NCBI GenBank assembly: GCA_020283715.1
Contig: JAIQCW010000301.1
Span: 1 to 36,433, forward strand
Direction: 5' to 3'
DNA length: 36,433 nucleotides
DNA from: Cytauxzoon felis
Taxonomy: Eukaryota; Apicomplexa; Aconoidasida; Piroplasmida; Theileriidae
The position numbers and the translations under genes were made by a program. The notes beneath the pieces were generated by a model. It worked only from the letters and a program-made list of their open reading frames with translations, ran no database searches and had not been told where the DNA came from. Below, one piece after another: positions 8,131 through 17,078 of the stretch; the stretch's first letter is position 1, and every line of letters starts with the position of its first letter.

Positions 8131-9273
8131 TTATATTAAACAAACCCGTATATGTTGGTGTTTTTCTGATGTAGAGTATTCATCGACGAGTATGATAGGA
8201 TAGCCATTGTCTGAGGCTAATTTTATAATTTCGGCTAGACTTTGCGATCTTGGTAAATTTAATGTGGTGTTTTGCGATAGTTTTGATGAGTATTCTATAG
8301 TCTTTTCAATATCCATAGGTGAGGTATTGATTAATTTATAAATGCACTTGAATGAATTTGACCCTTTATAATTCTTACCACCCCAAGGCGGTGATATAAA
8401 TGTCCAATGGAATGGGTATGGTTCACTGGAGCTGTAATTTGTAATGCCCAGAGAATTAAAGTAGTCTGATGGCGATTTTAAAAATTCATCAGCCCAAGAT
8501 AAGAAATTTTCATTGATTACAATGGCTTTATCGTCAACTCCGTATACTGACAGGTTATTTTTACACATATCAGCGCGTGTTTTATTGATTTCTATGCCTA
8601 TAGACTTATCAAAGTGGGTGGAAAAGTGAACAAGATTGCCACCAATACCACAAGTACAGTCCAAAATTCTAAAGTTCCCACTACCAATTGGAACATCATT
8701 AACATCAAATTCTACATCATTACATTCTGTACTATAAGGTGTCAAGAATGATTTGATCTTGTTGCATAAATCTATGGACTCGATCTCCCAAGAGGCATCT
8801 ACTAATGCATCCTCATCCAGTTGTATATCGGCGTAAGCCCTGGAAAATATGTTACTAGTGATATATTCCATGTATACATCAGATTTAGTATCCGACATTG
8901 AGAACGCATCGGTGTTATACTCCAAATGATTCTTAAAGACGCCTACATATGCCACATGAGACTTTAACGCGCCATTTTTCGATACCACAGAGGATACATA
9001 CAACGTAGAACCAGTTAATTCATCTAATCTTACATCATACAGTGAATTTATATCATAACTGTCGTCTAGTTCAATCACATCTTCTACAATCGTTCTCCCG
9101 TTACAGAAAGATGGAGATGATGGTTCATCATCCCCGGAAACCTTGGAATTGAAGTCTGAAATTTCATATCCTCCTTCTATTGAAGGCGATTTTTCCTGGT
9201 AAGATGGGTCATTAATACTGGAATCGTCGTTGCTTGCCACCTCCATACAATCGCCATCGCTCGACGTTTCCAT
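8131..9273 (-). CDS. TGS1: Trimethylguanosine synthase (snRNA/snoRNA cap hypermethylase)
   Basis: The 380-residue product has an acidic Ser/Asp-rich N-terminal region (residues 1-160) and a C-terminal SAM-dependent methyltransferase domain. Motif I is RILDCTCGIGGN (about residue 205), followed by GIEINKTRADMCKNN. The substrate-binding motif TFISPPWGG, diagnostic for TGS1, lies near residue 290. TGS1 converts the m7G caps of snRNAs and snoRNAs to m2,2,7G caps. The catalytic domain is complete and the single ATG at 9271-9273 gives an intact frame. The PHAX-like gene is 550 nt downstream on the same strand, so two steps of cap-dependent snRNA maturation are neighbours, possibly by chance. The 200 nt upstream has no secreted-gene-type motif. 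Confidence 0.88.
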   Translation of the reverse strand: METSSDGDCMEVASNDDSSINDPSYQEKSPSIEGGYEISDFNSKVSGDDEPSSPSFCNGRTIVEDVIELDDSYDINSLYDVRLDELTGSTLYVSSVVSKNGALKSHVAYVGVFKNHLEYNTDAFSMSDTKSDVYMEYITSNIFSRAYADIQLDEDALVDASWEIESIDLCNKIKSFLTPYSTECNDVEFDVNDVPIGSGNFRILDCTCGIGGNLVHFSTHFDKSIGIEINKTRADMCKNNLSVYGVDDKAIVINENFLSWADEFLKSPSDYFNSLGITNYSSSEPYPFHWTFISPPWGGKNYKGSNSFKCIYKLINTSPMDIEKTIEYSSKLSQNTTLNLPRSQSLAEIIKLASDNGYPIILVDEYSTSEKHQHIRVCLI

Positions 9274-9489
9274 TTTAACAAAAATTTAAAAACGAGTCAT
9301 TTTCACTATAAATTTATAAATAAACATAATCTTTACAGATGACGCGTTCAGATCCCACTCGAAACTCGACATAACATACGACAGATGATAAACACTAATC
9401 AAACAATGACAAGAACATATATATATAATGAATAAAAATAATATATAAAATTGAAATTTTAAATTAAAATACAACTTCAGTCAATATAT

Positions 9490-9770
9490 AATTCTTCCAC
9501 TAGCCGTTCCACATGAGGTCCAATCACTAAGTTCTCGACCTACTTTCCCACTGCCGTGGCGGCCTTCTCTATTTACTTCCCCTTCCAGCTCCCGTAGATC
9601 GCTTCCAGGTTCTCCACTTGAGGTTACATCCAACACATCCTCATCACCATCTTCCATCATTCCCATGATGGATGATCCATCACTACCTCCACCACGATCT
9701 CTGGGAGTGGCTTTACTCTTTAGAGATAGGTAAATAGGAGAGCTGTCTGCAAGACAAGGAGAGGTGGAAG
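9490..9770. repeat. Mosaic repeat array downstream of the mu-subunit gene
   Basis: It includes the complement of the DLRELEGEVN module, then ACTTGAGGTTACATCCAACA and the complement of the MGMMEDG segment (about 9620-9680). CCACGATCTCTGGGAGTGGC and AGCTGTCTGCAAGACAAGG follow. A frame through the array is open on the minus strand and overlaps the end of the mu gene in another frame (9481-9924). I regard that frame as a property of the repeat, not a gene. Confidence 0.8.
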
Positions 9771-9829
9771 AGAGATGTTTGTAATCTCTTCTTGTAATAA
9801 TGTATTTATAGAATACTGATATAGATTTT

Positions 9830-11299
9830 CTAGTTGGTATAGGTGATTCTATGTAGGTAGGATCCTGCTTTGGTGAGGTAGTTTGCGTATTTGGAGATTC
9901 TGGTTTTGGTTTTATTGGTGACATCGAGATTGACGATATACAATCCGCTAGCGATAAATGATGGTATTTCGAATTCTAATGAGATGGGGTCGACTCTGCT
10001 AGGATCGACACCGAAATTGGATGAAGAATGTGTACATGTAAATAATAATGTAAATGAAGTTTCTTTAGAGATTTTTTTAATAAACCATTTGACATGATGT
10101 AATGGTATATTGATTTCATGATTAGTACCAGATGTAATAGATGTAATAGAAACATGACTAGTATTTTTAGGTAATGGTATAGTTAATATAATTTTATTAG
10201 CAATAGATCCTTTAGAGAATGTAGGTTTTAATAATATAGTATATTGTAGATTAGTAGATGTTAATCTTTTAACATTAGGTTGTAATATAAATGGTAATGT
10301 TAAATTATTAATAATACGATATATCATTAATACAAATGGTTTATCAGGTGGTATAAATGATATAATACCATTATTATTTAATGAATTTAAATCAACACAT
10401 TGATGAAATTTATAATCATCTAATTTAATTAATTGTTTTGATGCATATGGTAATATAAATTCAGATTCAAATGAATAATTATGTAATGGTAATATAATTT
10501 TATTAGATGATAAATCATCATTTAATTTTAAATGACATATAGGCATACCTGATAAATTACAATTAATACATATAGAACCATATACTTCACAATTAATTAA
10601 TTTACCTTCATTAGAATATAATACATTTATACATTCAATTATATTTATATTTATATTATTTCTAATATAATTTATATTTGTAGGTCTAAATGATTGTATT
10701 AATAATGTAGACATTAATGTTATTGGATCATTTATATTATTATTATCATTATTATTAAATTTACCACTAAATGATATTAAATTATCATTAATTAATGTAT
10801 CATCTATACCATAATTTCTTAAATAACCTAATTTTATATCTAATGATTTTTTTATCCATTCATCTGGTGGTGTTTCCATTGTTAATGGTTCTGTTGACAT
10901 ACATTCTGTTAATATTGATCTTTCTGTTATCTGTGGATAACCACCATCTGCTACTTCATCAAATAATTCATATAATATTGCTACATTCATTGATATAGAT
11001 TCTTTTGTACATACTAAATTCATACATGTATATATCATCTTACGTAAATCATGTAAAAAACTAAATATTAATATACCATTCACATTACCTTTAGATATAG
11101 CAACTAATGCTAACTCATCTATATCTATACGAAAATAACTTAGTTTACCATATCTATATATAGGTTTACATAATATCTCCTTATTATGTATTACATTCCT
11201 ACAATATATAACCGCATCCTCTTTACTAGAATCACCGTCATATGCACGGTATAATAATATCGTGCCCGAATTCGATGTTATAAACAACGATGATATCAT
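9830..11299 (-). CDS. Clathrin-adaptor (AP complex) mu subunit
   Basis: The 489-residue length is close to the 430-450 residues usual for mu subunits. The N-terminal longin domain starts MISSLFITSNSGTILLYRAY. The linker includes ILYELFDEVADGGYPQITER, matching the conserved YELLDExxDxGYPQ element of mu chains. The C-terminal mu-homology domain has CNLSGMPICHLKLND and ends LEFEIPSFIASGLYIVNL, then YLTKAGSY. The protein would sort cargo with Tyr-based signals at the Golgi, endosome or plasma membrane. Which complex (AP-1 to AP-4) is not certain; the MISxxFI start and divergent C-terminus make AP-4 or AP-2 likelier than AP-1. A low-complexity Asn-rich stretch lies near residues 185-195. The frame is intact and the gene is divergent from the GDPD gene. 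Confidence 0.85.
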   Translation of the reverse strand: MISSLFITSNSGTILLYRAYDGDSSKEDAVIYCRNVIHNKEILCKPIYRYGKLSYFRIDIDELALVAISKGNVNGILIFSFLHDLRKMIYTCMNLVCTKESISMNVAILYELFDEVADGGYPQITERSILTECMSTEPLTMETPPDEWIKKSLDIKLGYLRNYGIDDTLINDNLISFSGKFNNNDNNNINDPITLMSTLLIQSFRPTNINYIRNNININIIECINVLYSNEGKLINCEVYGSICINCNLSGMPICHLKLNDDLSSNKIILPLHNYSFESEFILPYASKQLIKLDDYKFHQCVDLNSLNNNGIISFIPPDKPFVLMIYRIINNLTLPFILQPNVKRLTSTNLQYTILLKPTFSKGSIANKIILTIPLPKNTSHVSITSITSGTNHEINIPLHHVKWFIKKISKETSFTLLFTCTHSSSNFGVDPSRVDPISLEFEIPSFIASGLYIVNLDVTNKTKTRISKYANYLTKAGSYLHRITYTN

Positions 11300-12294
11300 A
11301 TTCTACAAAAATACTACATTTCATCTATATAAAATTATATTACTATCAAATTTTATTTTAAAAAAAATCTACATTACAATAGTCATTTATACTAGAGAGT
11401 ATACACGAACGTAGGGGGAACCTCTCTAATGACGCGAAATGTAAATCTATCGATATTCATCTTTTATACATCCTAGACGTGTATATTTATATCAATTATA
11501 ATTAAAGTTAATATTATATCATCATTTTCATGTATAAATCTCATATTTTAACGTCTAATGAAAATTGACTCGTGACACACTATATTTCCAATACCAAAGG
11601 TTGAAAGCATGAAGAATGAAGAATGCTGAAGAATGAAGAATAATTCAAATTCAATATAATACATCATATCATCATTATCATCATCTACATTTCAATCGAA
11701 GACATTTCCTCACTCACTACAAGCGAAGAATTTTCTCCTGCTCCTCTATCTTTTCTTTCCTCTTCTTTCCTTTATCTCCCTCTTCGAGGAAAGTAGTTCT
11801 TCCTTCTTTTCTTCTTCTCTCTTTTATCTCCCTCTTCGAGGAATTTTCACTCCTTACATCAATCGAAGAATTTTCTCTTGTTCCTCCATCTTTTCTTTCC
11901 TCTTCTCTCTTTTATTTCCCTCTTCGAGGAATTTTCTTCTATCCTCTATTACTATACATTGAAGAATTTTCCTCACTACATTCATTCGAAGAATTATCAT
12001 CTCTCACTTTGTCGAAGAAAATTCCTCGCTCCTCGTTTCACTCGGAACTACCCTCCTCACTACGTTCGTTGAAAACAACACCTCCTCCTGCGTCGTCGGA
12101 CCATCCATCCTCGCTTCACTCGGAGAATTTTCCTTCCTCGAAGAATTTTCCTCGCTATATCTGGAATTTTCTCCTCATTTCATTCGGAGAAAATTCCTCC
12201 TTCATCGCTACGCTCTTCAGGTCCTCCTCCTACGTCGTCGTCACAATCTTCCCTCACTCCGTTCGGAACATCCTTCATTACAGGTACAATATAA
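11300..12294. promoter_or_regulatory. Divergent intergenic region between mu subunit and GDPD
   Basis: Nearly 1 kb separates two divergently transcribed genes, so it should hold both promoters. The part next to the mu gene (11300-11680) is plain AT-rich sequence. The part next to GDPD (about 11690-12260) is a pyrimidine-rich imperfect repeat on the plus strand. No TACCCCA-type motif is present. Confidence 0.4.
11690..12260 (+). repeat. Pyrimidine-rich imperfect repeat region
   Basis: The plus strand is strongly C/T-biased, with degenerate units around TCGAAGAATTTTC / TCGAGGAATTTTC. A longer unit (CATCTTTTCTTTCCTCTTCT followed by a TTATTTCCCTCTTCGAGGAA type end) occurs at about 11747 and again at about 11887, with a partial copy between. 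Toward GDPD the motifs become CACTCGGA and TACGTTCG. Short open frames through it are low complexity and not supported as genes. Confidence 0.6.
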
Positions 12295-13374
12295 ATGGTA
12301 ACTACACGTTGTTATGGTCATAGGGGTATGGGATGTAGTATACCTGGTACATTATCACTTCTACCAGAGAATAGTATAAGTTCATTTAGAAAAGCATTAG
12401 AATGTGGTGTAAATGGTATAGAATTTGATGTATATTTAACAGATTTAAATGAAGTAATAGTATGTCATGGTTTTACTTATAATGATATAGATGGATTAAT
12501 ATGTATAAATTGTTTACAAGAAGTAGATGGTGATGTTAAAATATTTCCATTAGATGTAACATGTGAAAATCTAAAGTTGGAACATAATAAAGTATATATA
12601 AAAAATCCATGGATATTAGAGGTAGATGATACAGATATAAATATAAATAAACAATATACATGTAATGAATTAAATGAATTATATAATGATTATATTATAA
12701 ATAATAATTGTTATATTAGTAGTAATAATAATAACAATGAATGTTTACCTATATTACAAGATATATTTAATACATTTAATACAAAATTAAATTATAATAT
12801 AGAATTAAAAGGTAATAAATTAGAATTAACATATAAAGTTATTGATATTATAAAAAAATATAATAATATTAATATTATTATATCTACTTTTAATTGGATA
12901 CCACCTTTATTAAATGAAAATGATGAATATTATAATAATAATATACAACAATTACCTAATGGTATTATTAATATAGATTTATTACAACCATTATTAAATG
13001 AATATAATAATATCTCATTTGAAATTGGTCTTTTATTCAATGGTAATGATCAACCATTACCATCTATTAATAGAATTATACAATGTGCTAAAAAATATAA
13101 TGCTAAATATATTAATGTCTCACATGATTTCTGGAAAAATAATATACCAATATTAGGTGAAGATTATAAAGGTGAAGATTCACTCAAGAATTTCGTTGAT
13201 AAATTACATGAAAATAATCTTAAATTATTCACATATTGGCTACAAAAACCAGATGATCCAAATGATTTCGAAATACATATTAGAAATAATGTAGATGTCA
13301 TATGCCCAAATGATGTAGAAGCAGCAATGAATGCTATACACAAGAAGGAGGAGGAAGAAGAATTGTGTAATTGA
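12295..13374 (+). CDS. Glycerophosphodiester phosphodiesterase family protein
   Basis: The 359-residue product starts MVTTRCYGHRGMG and carries the GDPD catalytic layout. This comprises HRG (His9-Arg10), PENSISSF with the metal-binding Glu, IEFDVYLTDLNEVIVCHG with Glu, Asp and the second catalytic His, and NIELKG in the middle of the TIM barrel. Late strands include YINVSHDFW and KLFTYWL. The enzyme hydrolyses glycerophosphodiesters to glycerol-3-phosphate and an alcohol. Asn-rich inserts (residues about 118-145 and 200-225) are typical of AT-rich apicomplexan genes. No signal peptide is seen, so it is probably cytosolic. The ATG at 12295 directly precedes the conserved start; an ACAG|GTAC sequence just upstream leaves open a 5' non-coding intron. 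Confidence 0.88.
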   Translation: MVTTRCYGHRGMGCSIPGTLSLLPENSISSFRKALECGVNGIEFDVYLTDLNEVIVCHGFTYNDIDGLICINCLQEVDGDVKIFPLDVTCENLKLEHNKVYIKNPWILEVDDTDININKQYTCNELNELYNDYIINNNCYISSNNNNNECLPILQDIFNTFNTKLNYNIELKGNKLELTYKVIDIIKKYNNINIIISTFNWIPPLLNENDEYYNNNIQQLPNGIINIDLLQPLLNEYNNISFEIGLLFNGNDQPLPSINRIIQCAKKYNAKYINVSHDFWKNNIPILGEDYKGEDSLKNFVDKLHENNLKLFTYWLQKPDDPNDFEIHIRNNVDVICPNDVEAAMNAIHKKEEEEELCN

Positions 13375-13489
13375 AACTAATTTAGAATTTACAACTGAAT
13401 TTTAGTAATTTAATGACCGTAATCTATTATATATATGCATGAATGAAATGTATAAATTATAATGAATTGAGGTTGGAAGTCTTATCATA

Positions 13490-13812
13490 GACTCTTCCAC
13501 TTGAGGTCCAATACAACTCTGTTCGTCTTGCAGACAGCACTTCCAATTATCTATCTCTAAAGAGTAAAGCCACTCCCGGAGATCGTGGCGGTGAAGGTAG
13601 TGATGGATCATCCATCATGGGAATGATGGAAGATGGTGCTAAGGATGTGTTGGATGTAACCTCAGGTGGAAAACCCGAAGCTGATCTACGAGAAGCGGAG
13701 GGGGAAGTAAATAGAAGAGGCTCCATGCAATGGAAAAGATGGACCTCGAGTGGAGAGCTGTCTGCAGGACGAACAGAGTTGTATTGGACCTCGAGTGGAA
13801 GTGGAGAGTGAG
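13490..13812. repeat. Mosaic repeat array between GDPD and the C3/CUB-like gene
   Basis: It begins with the complement set TCTTCCACTTGAGGTCCAAT and CTTGCAGACAGC. It passes through the ATPGDRG module and the MGMMEDGAKDVLDVTSGG segment, then a DLREAEGEVN module (reading LREAEGEVNRRGSMQW). It ends GCTGTCTGCAGGACGAACAG and TTGTATTGGACCTCGAGTGG, the mirror of its start. It is therefore a foldback-like array about 320 bp long. Its right edge cuts into the 3' end of the C3/CUB-like gene. Confidence 0.85.
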
Positions 13813-16383
13813 GTAAATATAGAAAAGGTTATGAATGCCTTTATTGGCATCTTCATTATCAGGATCAAGACCATCAGGATCAACATCATCAAGATTACCA
13901 CCAACACCTTTCCATCTATTTCCTCTTTTATAATAGTTCTGTGAATTCTGACCAGTCTTAACACATACTATCAATGGGAAGTCATGAGTATTATCATTAT
14001 CTTTCTCGTAATAAACATAAACCGCTGTAACACCTTGAGTTGGACTAGCACCAACTATACCCTCCATTTTATTCCCATTATGTTTAACTGAATTCAAGTA
14101 GAATGTACCTCCATTAGTAGGTATATGAGTATACCTCACATAATTATTCGGAACTCCATTAGCAACACCTTCAGTCTTAGAAACAGTAATTTCTGTAGTA
14201 CCGGTTGAACCCGTTTTATAAATATTAGTACTACTACCAGCACTTTCAGGAATGGTACCTTTTTCATCGGTTTTCTCTATATGAATGACATCCTGGCCAT
14301 TAGCCAGATCATTAAGTTTATCGAGATGCATTAAAAATTTGTTATTATCACTACCGTCAGGGTTTACATTATCAAGACTACCTTCTGGAGACCAAGTTGT
14401 ACTATTAGCTTGTGTAGGTTGATCATTTTTATAATATGTCCATTCAGTAGGAGGACTATTGCTACCTTTGGCTACGCATATCAACAAGGGCTTTTCAGTT
14501 CCTTGAACCATACCAAAATATACATTAACATAATGGACATTACTATTAGCATCAGCATTTAAAGTCACAGTGGAACCTTTATTTTTATATGTAACATTTG
14601 TAGACATCTTTTTATATTTACCAGGATCGCCCTGTACTTTATGTTTATAACGTTTATAACCAATCTTGGGTTCATTATTTTTCAGAAAGACTTTAACAGT
14701 TTCATTAGTACCACTATCACTATAATCACCCGTCTTATCAATTTGTATTGTAACACTGGTAGCATTAGCACTAGTATCTTGAGCTTTTATATCATCTTCT
14801 CTATCATCTGGATTAGGATAACCTTGATCACCAGCAATAATAATTTTATCGAGTTTTTCTGCGAGTTTTGTACCAATTGTACCATCAGACTCAGCAGGTT
14901 TTATAGTATCATAACCTTGTGAAGTAACATCCTCCCATGTATTTTTGCCAGCACTATATGTACGTTGATACCATTTATTATTTTGATTAGCCTGACCATC
15001 TTGCGATAAACATATCAACAAAGGCTTATGGATATCATCACTTTCATAGTATACGAACAAACCTCCATTAGCATTGGTTGTTGCAAATCCTTCACCATTC
15101 TCCACGTCTGTTACACCCTTTATCGGTTGATTATATATTGAAATGTAATTTATTGTCATGTTTCCAGTAGTAATAGGATGTTTAAAACCTTTATAATTAT
15201 CACTTTGGCCAATTGATGTAACATTAATTTGCGTGCCGTCAGGACGTGCTGTGTATGGACCAACGGTTTTCTCAAGTTTAACTTCGTATTGGGCGATGAG
15301 TGGATTAAGTTCAGGTTGAAGTTGTTCTTTAACTCCATTCTGATCAGGGCCGTAATTAGCAAGTTGACCAGTTATTCGTTTCCACTTATTCCCTCGCTTG
15401 TAATATGTCTGACCATTAGATTTCTCAACACAAACTATTAATGGGAATTGACGGTCACTGATATCACTATTGTGGTAATATACATAAACTGCTGTAATAT
15501 TTTGAGTTCCACCAGGTTCAGTTACTATACCCTCCAATACTTGATCATTATGTTTGACAAGGCCTAATGTGAATGGATTACTACCAGTCTTATTAATTTT
15601 ATGTTTATATCGAATATAACCAGTTGGTACTCCACCAGTTCCGCCATCAGTCTTAGTAACAGTAATTTGATTAGATCCTGATCCATATAAAGCTTCACTC
15701 CCTGATGCAGTTTGAGTAGGTGTTACACTTGCATCAATAAAGGTAGATTCTGTTGAAGTATAACCTGTATCACCATTTTGATCAAGTGTACTTTTAATTG
15801 GTGTGAGTTTACTTTCAAATGTGTTAATTCGGTTTGGATCTTCACCACCAAATGTGTCATTTGCATCGCTCCATCTATAAGGAGGACTAGTTCCCGTACG
15901 TTGATACCATTTATTGTCTTCAGCGTTGGAAGATTTCTGGCCGTTTTTAGATAAACATATTAAATATGGCCTTTGAAGATTGTCATCACCTTCTTTAGAA
16001 TAATATACGTATACACCTCCAGTAGTATCAAATTGCTGACTATCAAGATCACCTTGAGGAATTCCATCCGTCACATGACCGTGGATCGTAATCCTGTTTA
16101 CTCTGTCAGTGTTAGTTACACTATTAATATAATGTCTAAAACCTTTATAATTTGTGCCACCAGAGCTTATTGCTGAAACAGTAATTTCACCAGTAGCACC
16201 AGCTTGCGGACGTGCTTTGTAATTATCAGTTTCCCCAAGCTTAACTTCATATTTTTGCGCTATTCCAGGAAGGTGATTATTAAGTTCAGTAGCAGTTCCA
16301 GCAGGATTACCGAAATCAATGGCAGTTTTACCTTGACCAGGTTCAACTTGTTCTTGTGTATCGTGTATATCATAGCCTATATA
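13639..16383 (-). pseudogene. C3/CUB-like multi-unit secreted-family protein, truncated at both ends by repeats
   Basis: The frame is open from about 16383 down to 13639, over 900 codons. It contains about five tandem units of roughly 160-190 residues. Each unit has a strand with ITV/INV, a (Y/F)KHxI-type motif, VYVYY, then P(L/Y)LIC(L/V) and a Trp/Tyr-rich element such as KWYQR or YYKRGN(R/K)W. Two unit types alternate (LLICLS…KWYQR and FPLIVC…YYKRGNKW). This architecture is what is annotated as complement C3/CUB-like in Theileria equi. No signal peptide or plausible ATG precedes the first unit; a TAG lies at 16384-16386 next to a diverged repeat fragment. The last unit runs into the mosaic array, giving a repeat-derived tail. 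It could still be expressed through an unseen upstream exon. I call it a truncated gene. Confidence 0.65.
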
Positions 16384-16384
16384 C

Positions 16385-16462
16385 TATTAGCTGATTTCAT
16401 GGAAGCAGAGGGAGAAGAAATTAGATGAAGATTAAATCAGGATGAAAATATGAGTATTCCAC
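16385..16462. repeat. Diverged mosaic repeat fragment at the 5' edge of the C3/CUB-like gene
   Basis: TAGCTGATTTCATGGAAGCA followed by GAGGGAGAAGAAATTAG is a degraded DLREAEGEVN module, with several substitutions relative to the common form. It is followed by ATTCCACTCGAGGTCCAATC. It is visibly older than the other copies and sits where the signal-peptide exon would be expected. Confidence 0.65.
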
Positions 16463-16464
16463 TC

Positions 16465-16825
16465 GAGGTCCAATCCACTAATATTCTATAAATTAATTGA
16501 ATTAAATACAATAATTAATATATAATACCATTTATAATTGAAGTATATAATTCTATCAATTTATTATAGTATATATAGTTAGTATTATTACAAGTATAAT
16601 ATAGTTACTATAATAGTATCACATCATGTTAGTAGTAATATAGTATATATATTATAATAATTATTTATATTAATACATATATACCTTCATACAACTATAC
16701 GTCATCCTTCAATTGTATTATTATAAAGGTATATATTATATTCATGTAAAAATCATCAATTGACATTAATAATGTAGTGGAAATGGTGTTTTTTATCCCG
16801 ATAATTCTGGGGTATGTTAGAATGT
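16465..16825 (-). promoter_or_regulatory. Upstream region of the C3/CUB-like gene (promoter-like segment, copy 2 of 3)
   Basis: This AT-rich segment matches 405-760 over most of its length and 25725-25850 in part. It holds CACATCATGTTAGTAGTAAT, then AGTGGAAATGGTGTTTTTTA and TCTGGGGTATG. The last reads CATACCCCAGA in the gene's direction, the same motif as at the secreted FAINT genes. Its position upstream of the C3/CUB-like frame fits a promoter. The three copies suggest the segment is moved or duplicated with the repeat family. Confidence 0.5.
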
Positions 16826-16829
16826 GTAT

Positions 16830-16970
16830 TGATTGGACCTCAAGTGGAACCCGTAGCTGATCTCAGGGAAGCGAAGGGGGAGGTAAATAGAGGAGCTGAC
16901 GGCAGGACGACCTCAGGTGGAGAGCTCCATGCAATGGGAATGTGAAGGTAGCGATTGAACATCAGGTGTA
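16830..16970. repeat. Mosaic repeat array
   Basis: TTGGACCTCAAGTGGAACCC leads into a sense DLREAKGEVN module, then GAGCTGACGGCAGGACG, ACCTCAGGTGGAGAGCTCCA and a GCAATGGGAATG end. From 16971 to 17078 there is only a short CG-containing stretch (TCGTTCGCGACTCAG and similar) before the dynamin gene. It resembles the sequence near 12030-12260. Confidence 0.8.
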
Positions 16971-17078
16971 GTAAACATCGTCTCACTCATGCTTCGTTCG
17001 CGACTCAGTCATTCTTCCTTCGTAACTCACTGCGTTCGTATTCGCTATGCATGTATAAAAAATTTGGATAAAATTAAT

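Noticed and set aside
9481..9924. 147-aa minus-strand frame overlapping the end of the mu-subunit gene
   Set aside because: Most of it is repeat peptide. Its N-terminal part is an alternative frame of the conserved mu C-terminus, which reads correctly (YLTKAGSY) in the other frame.
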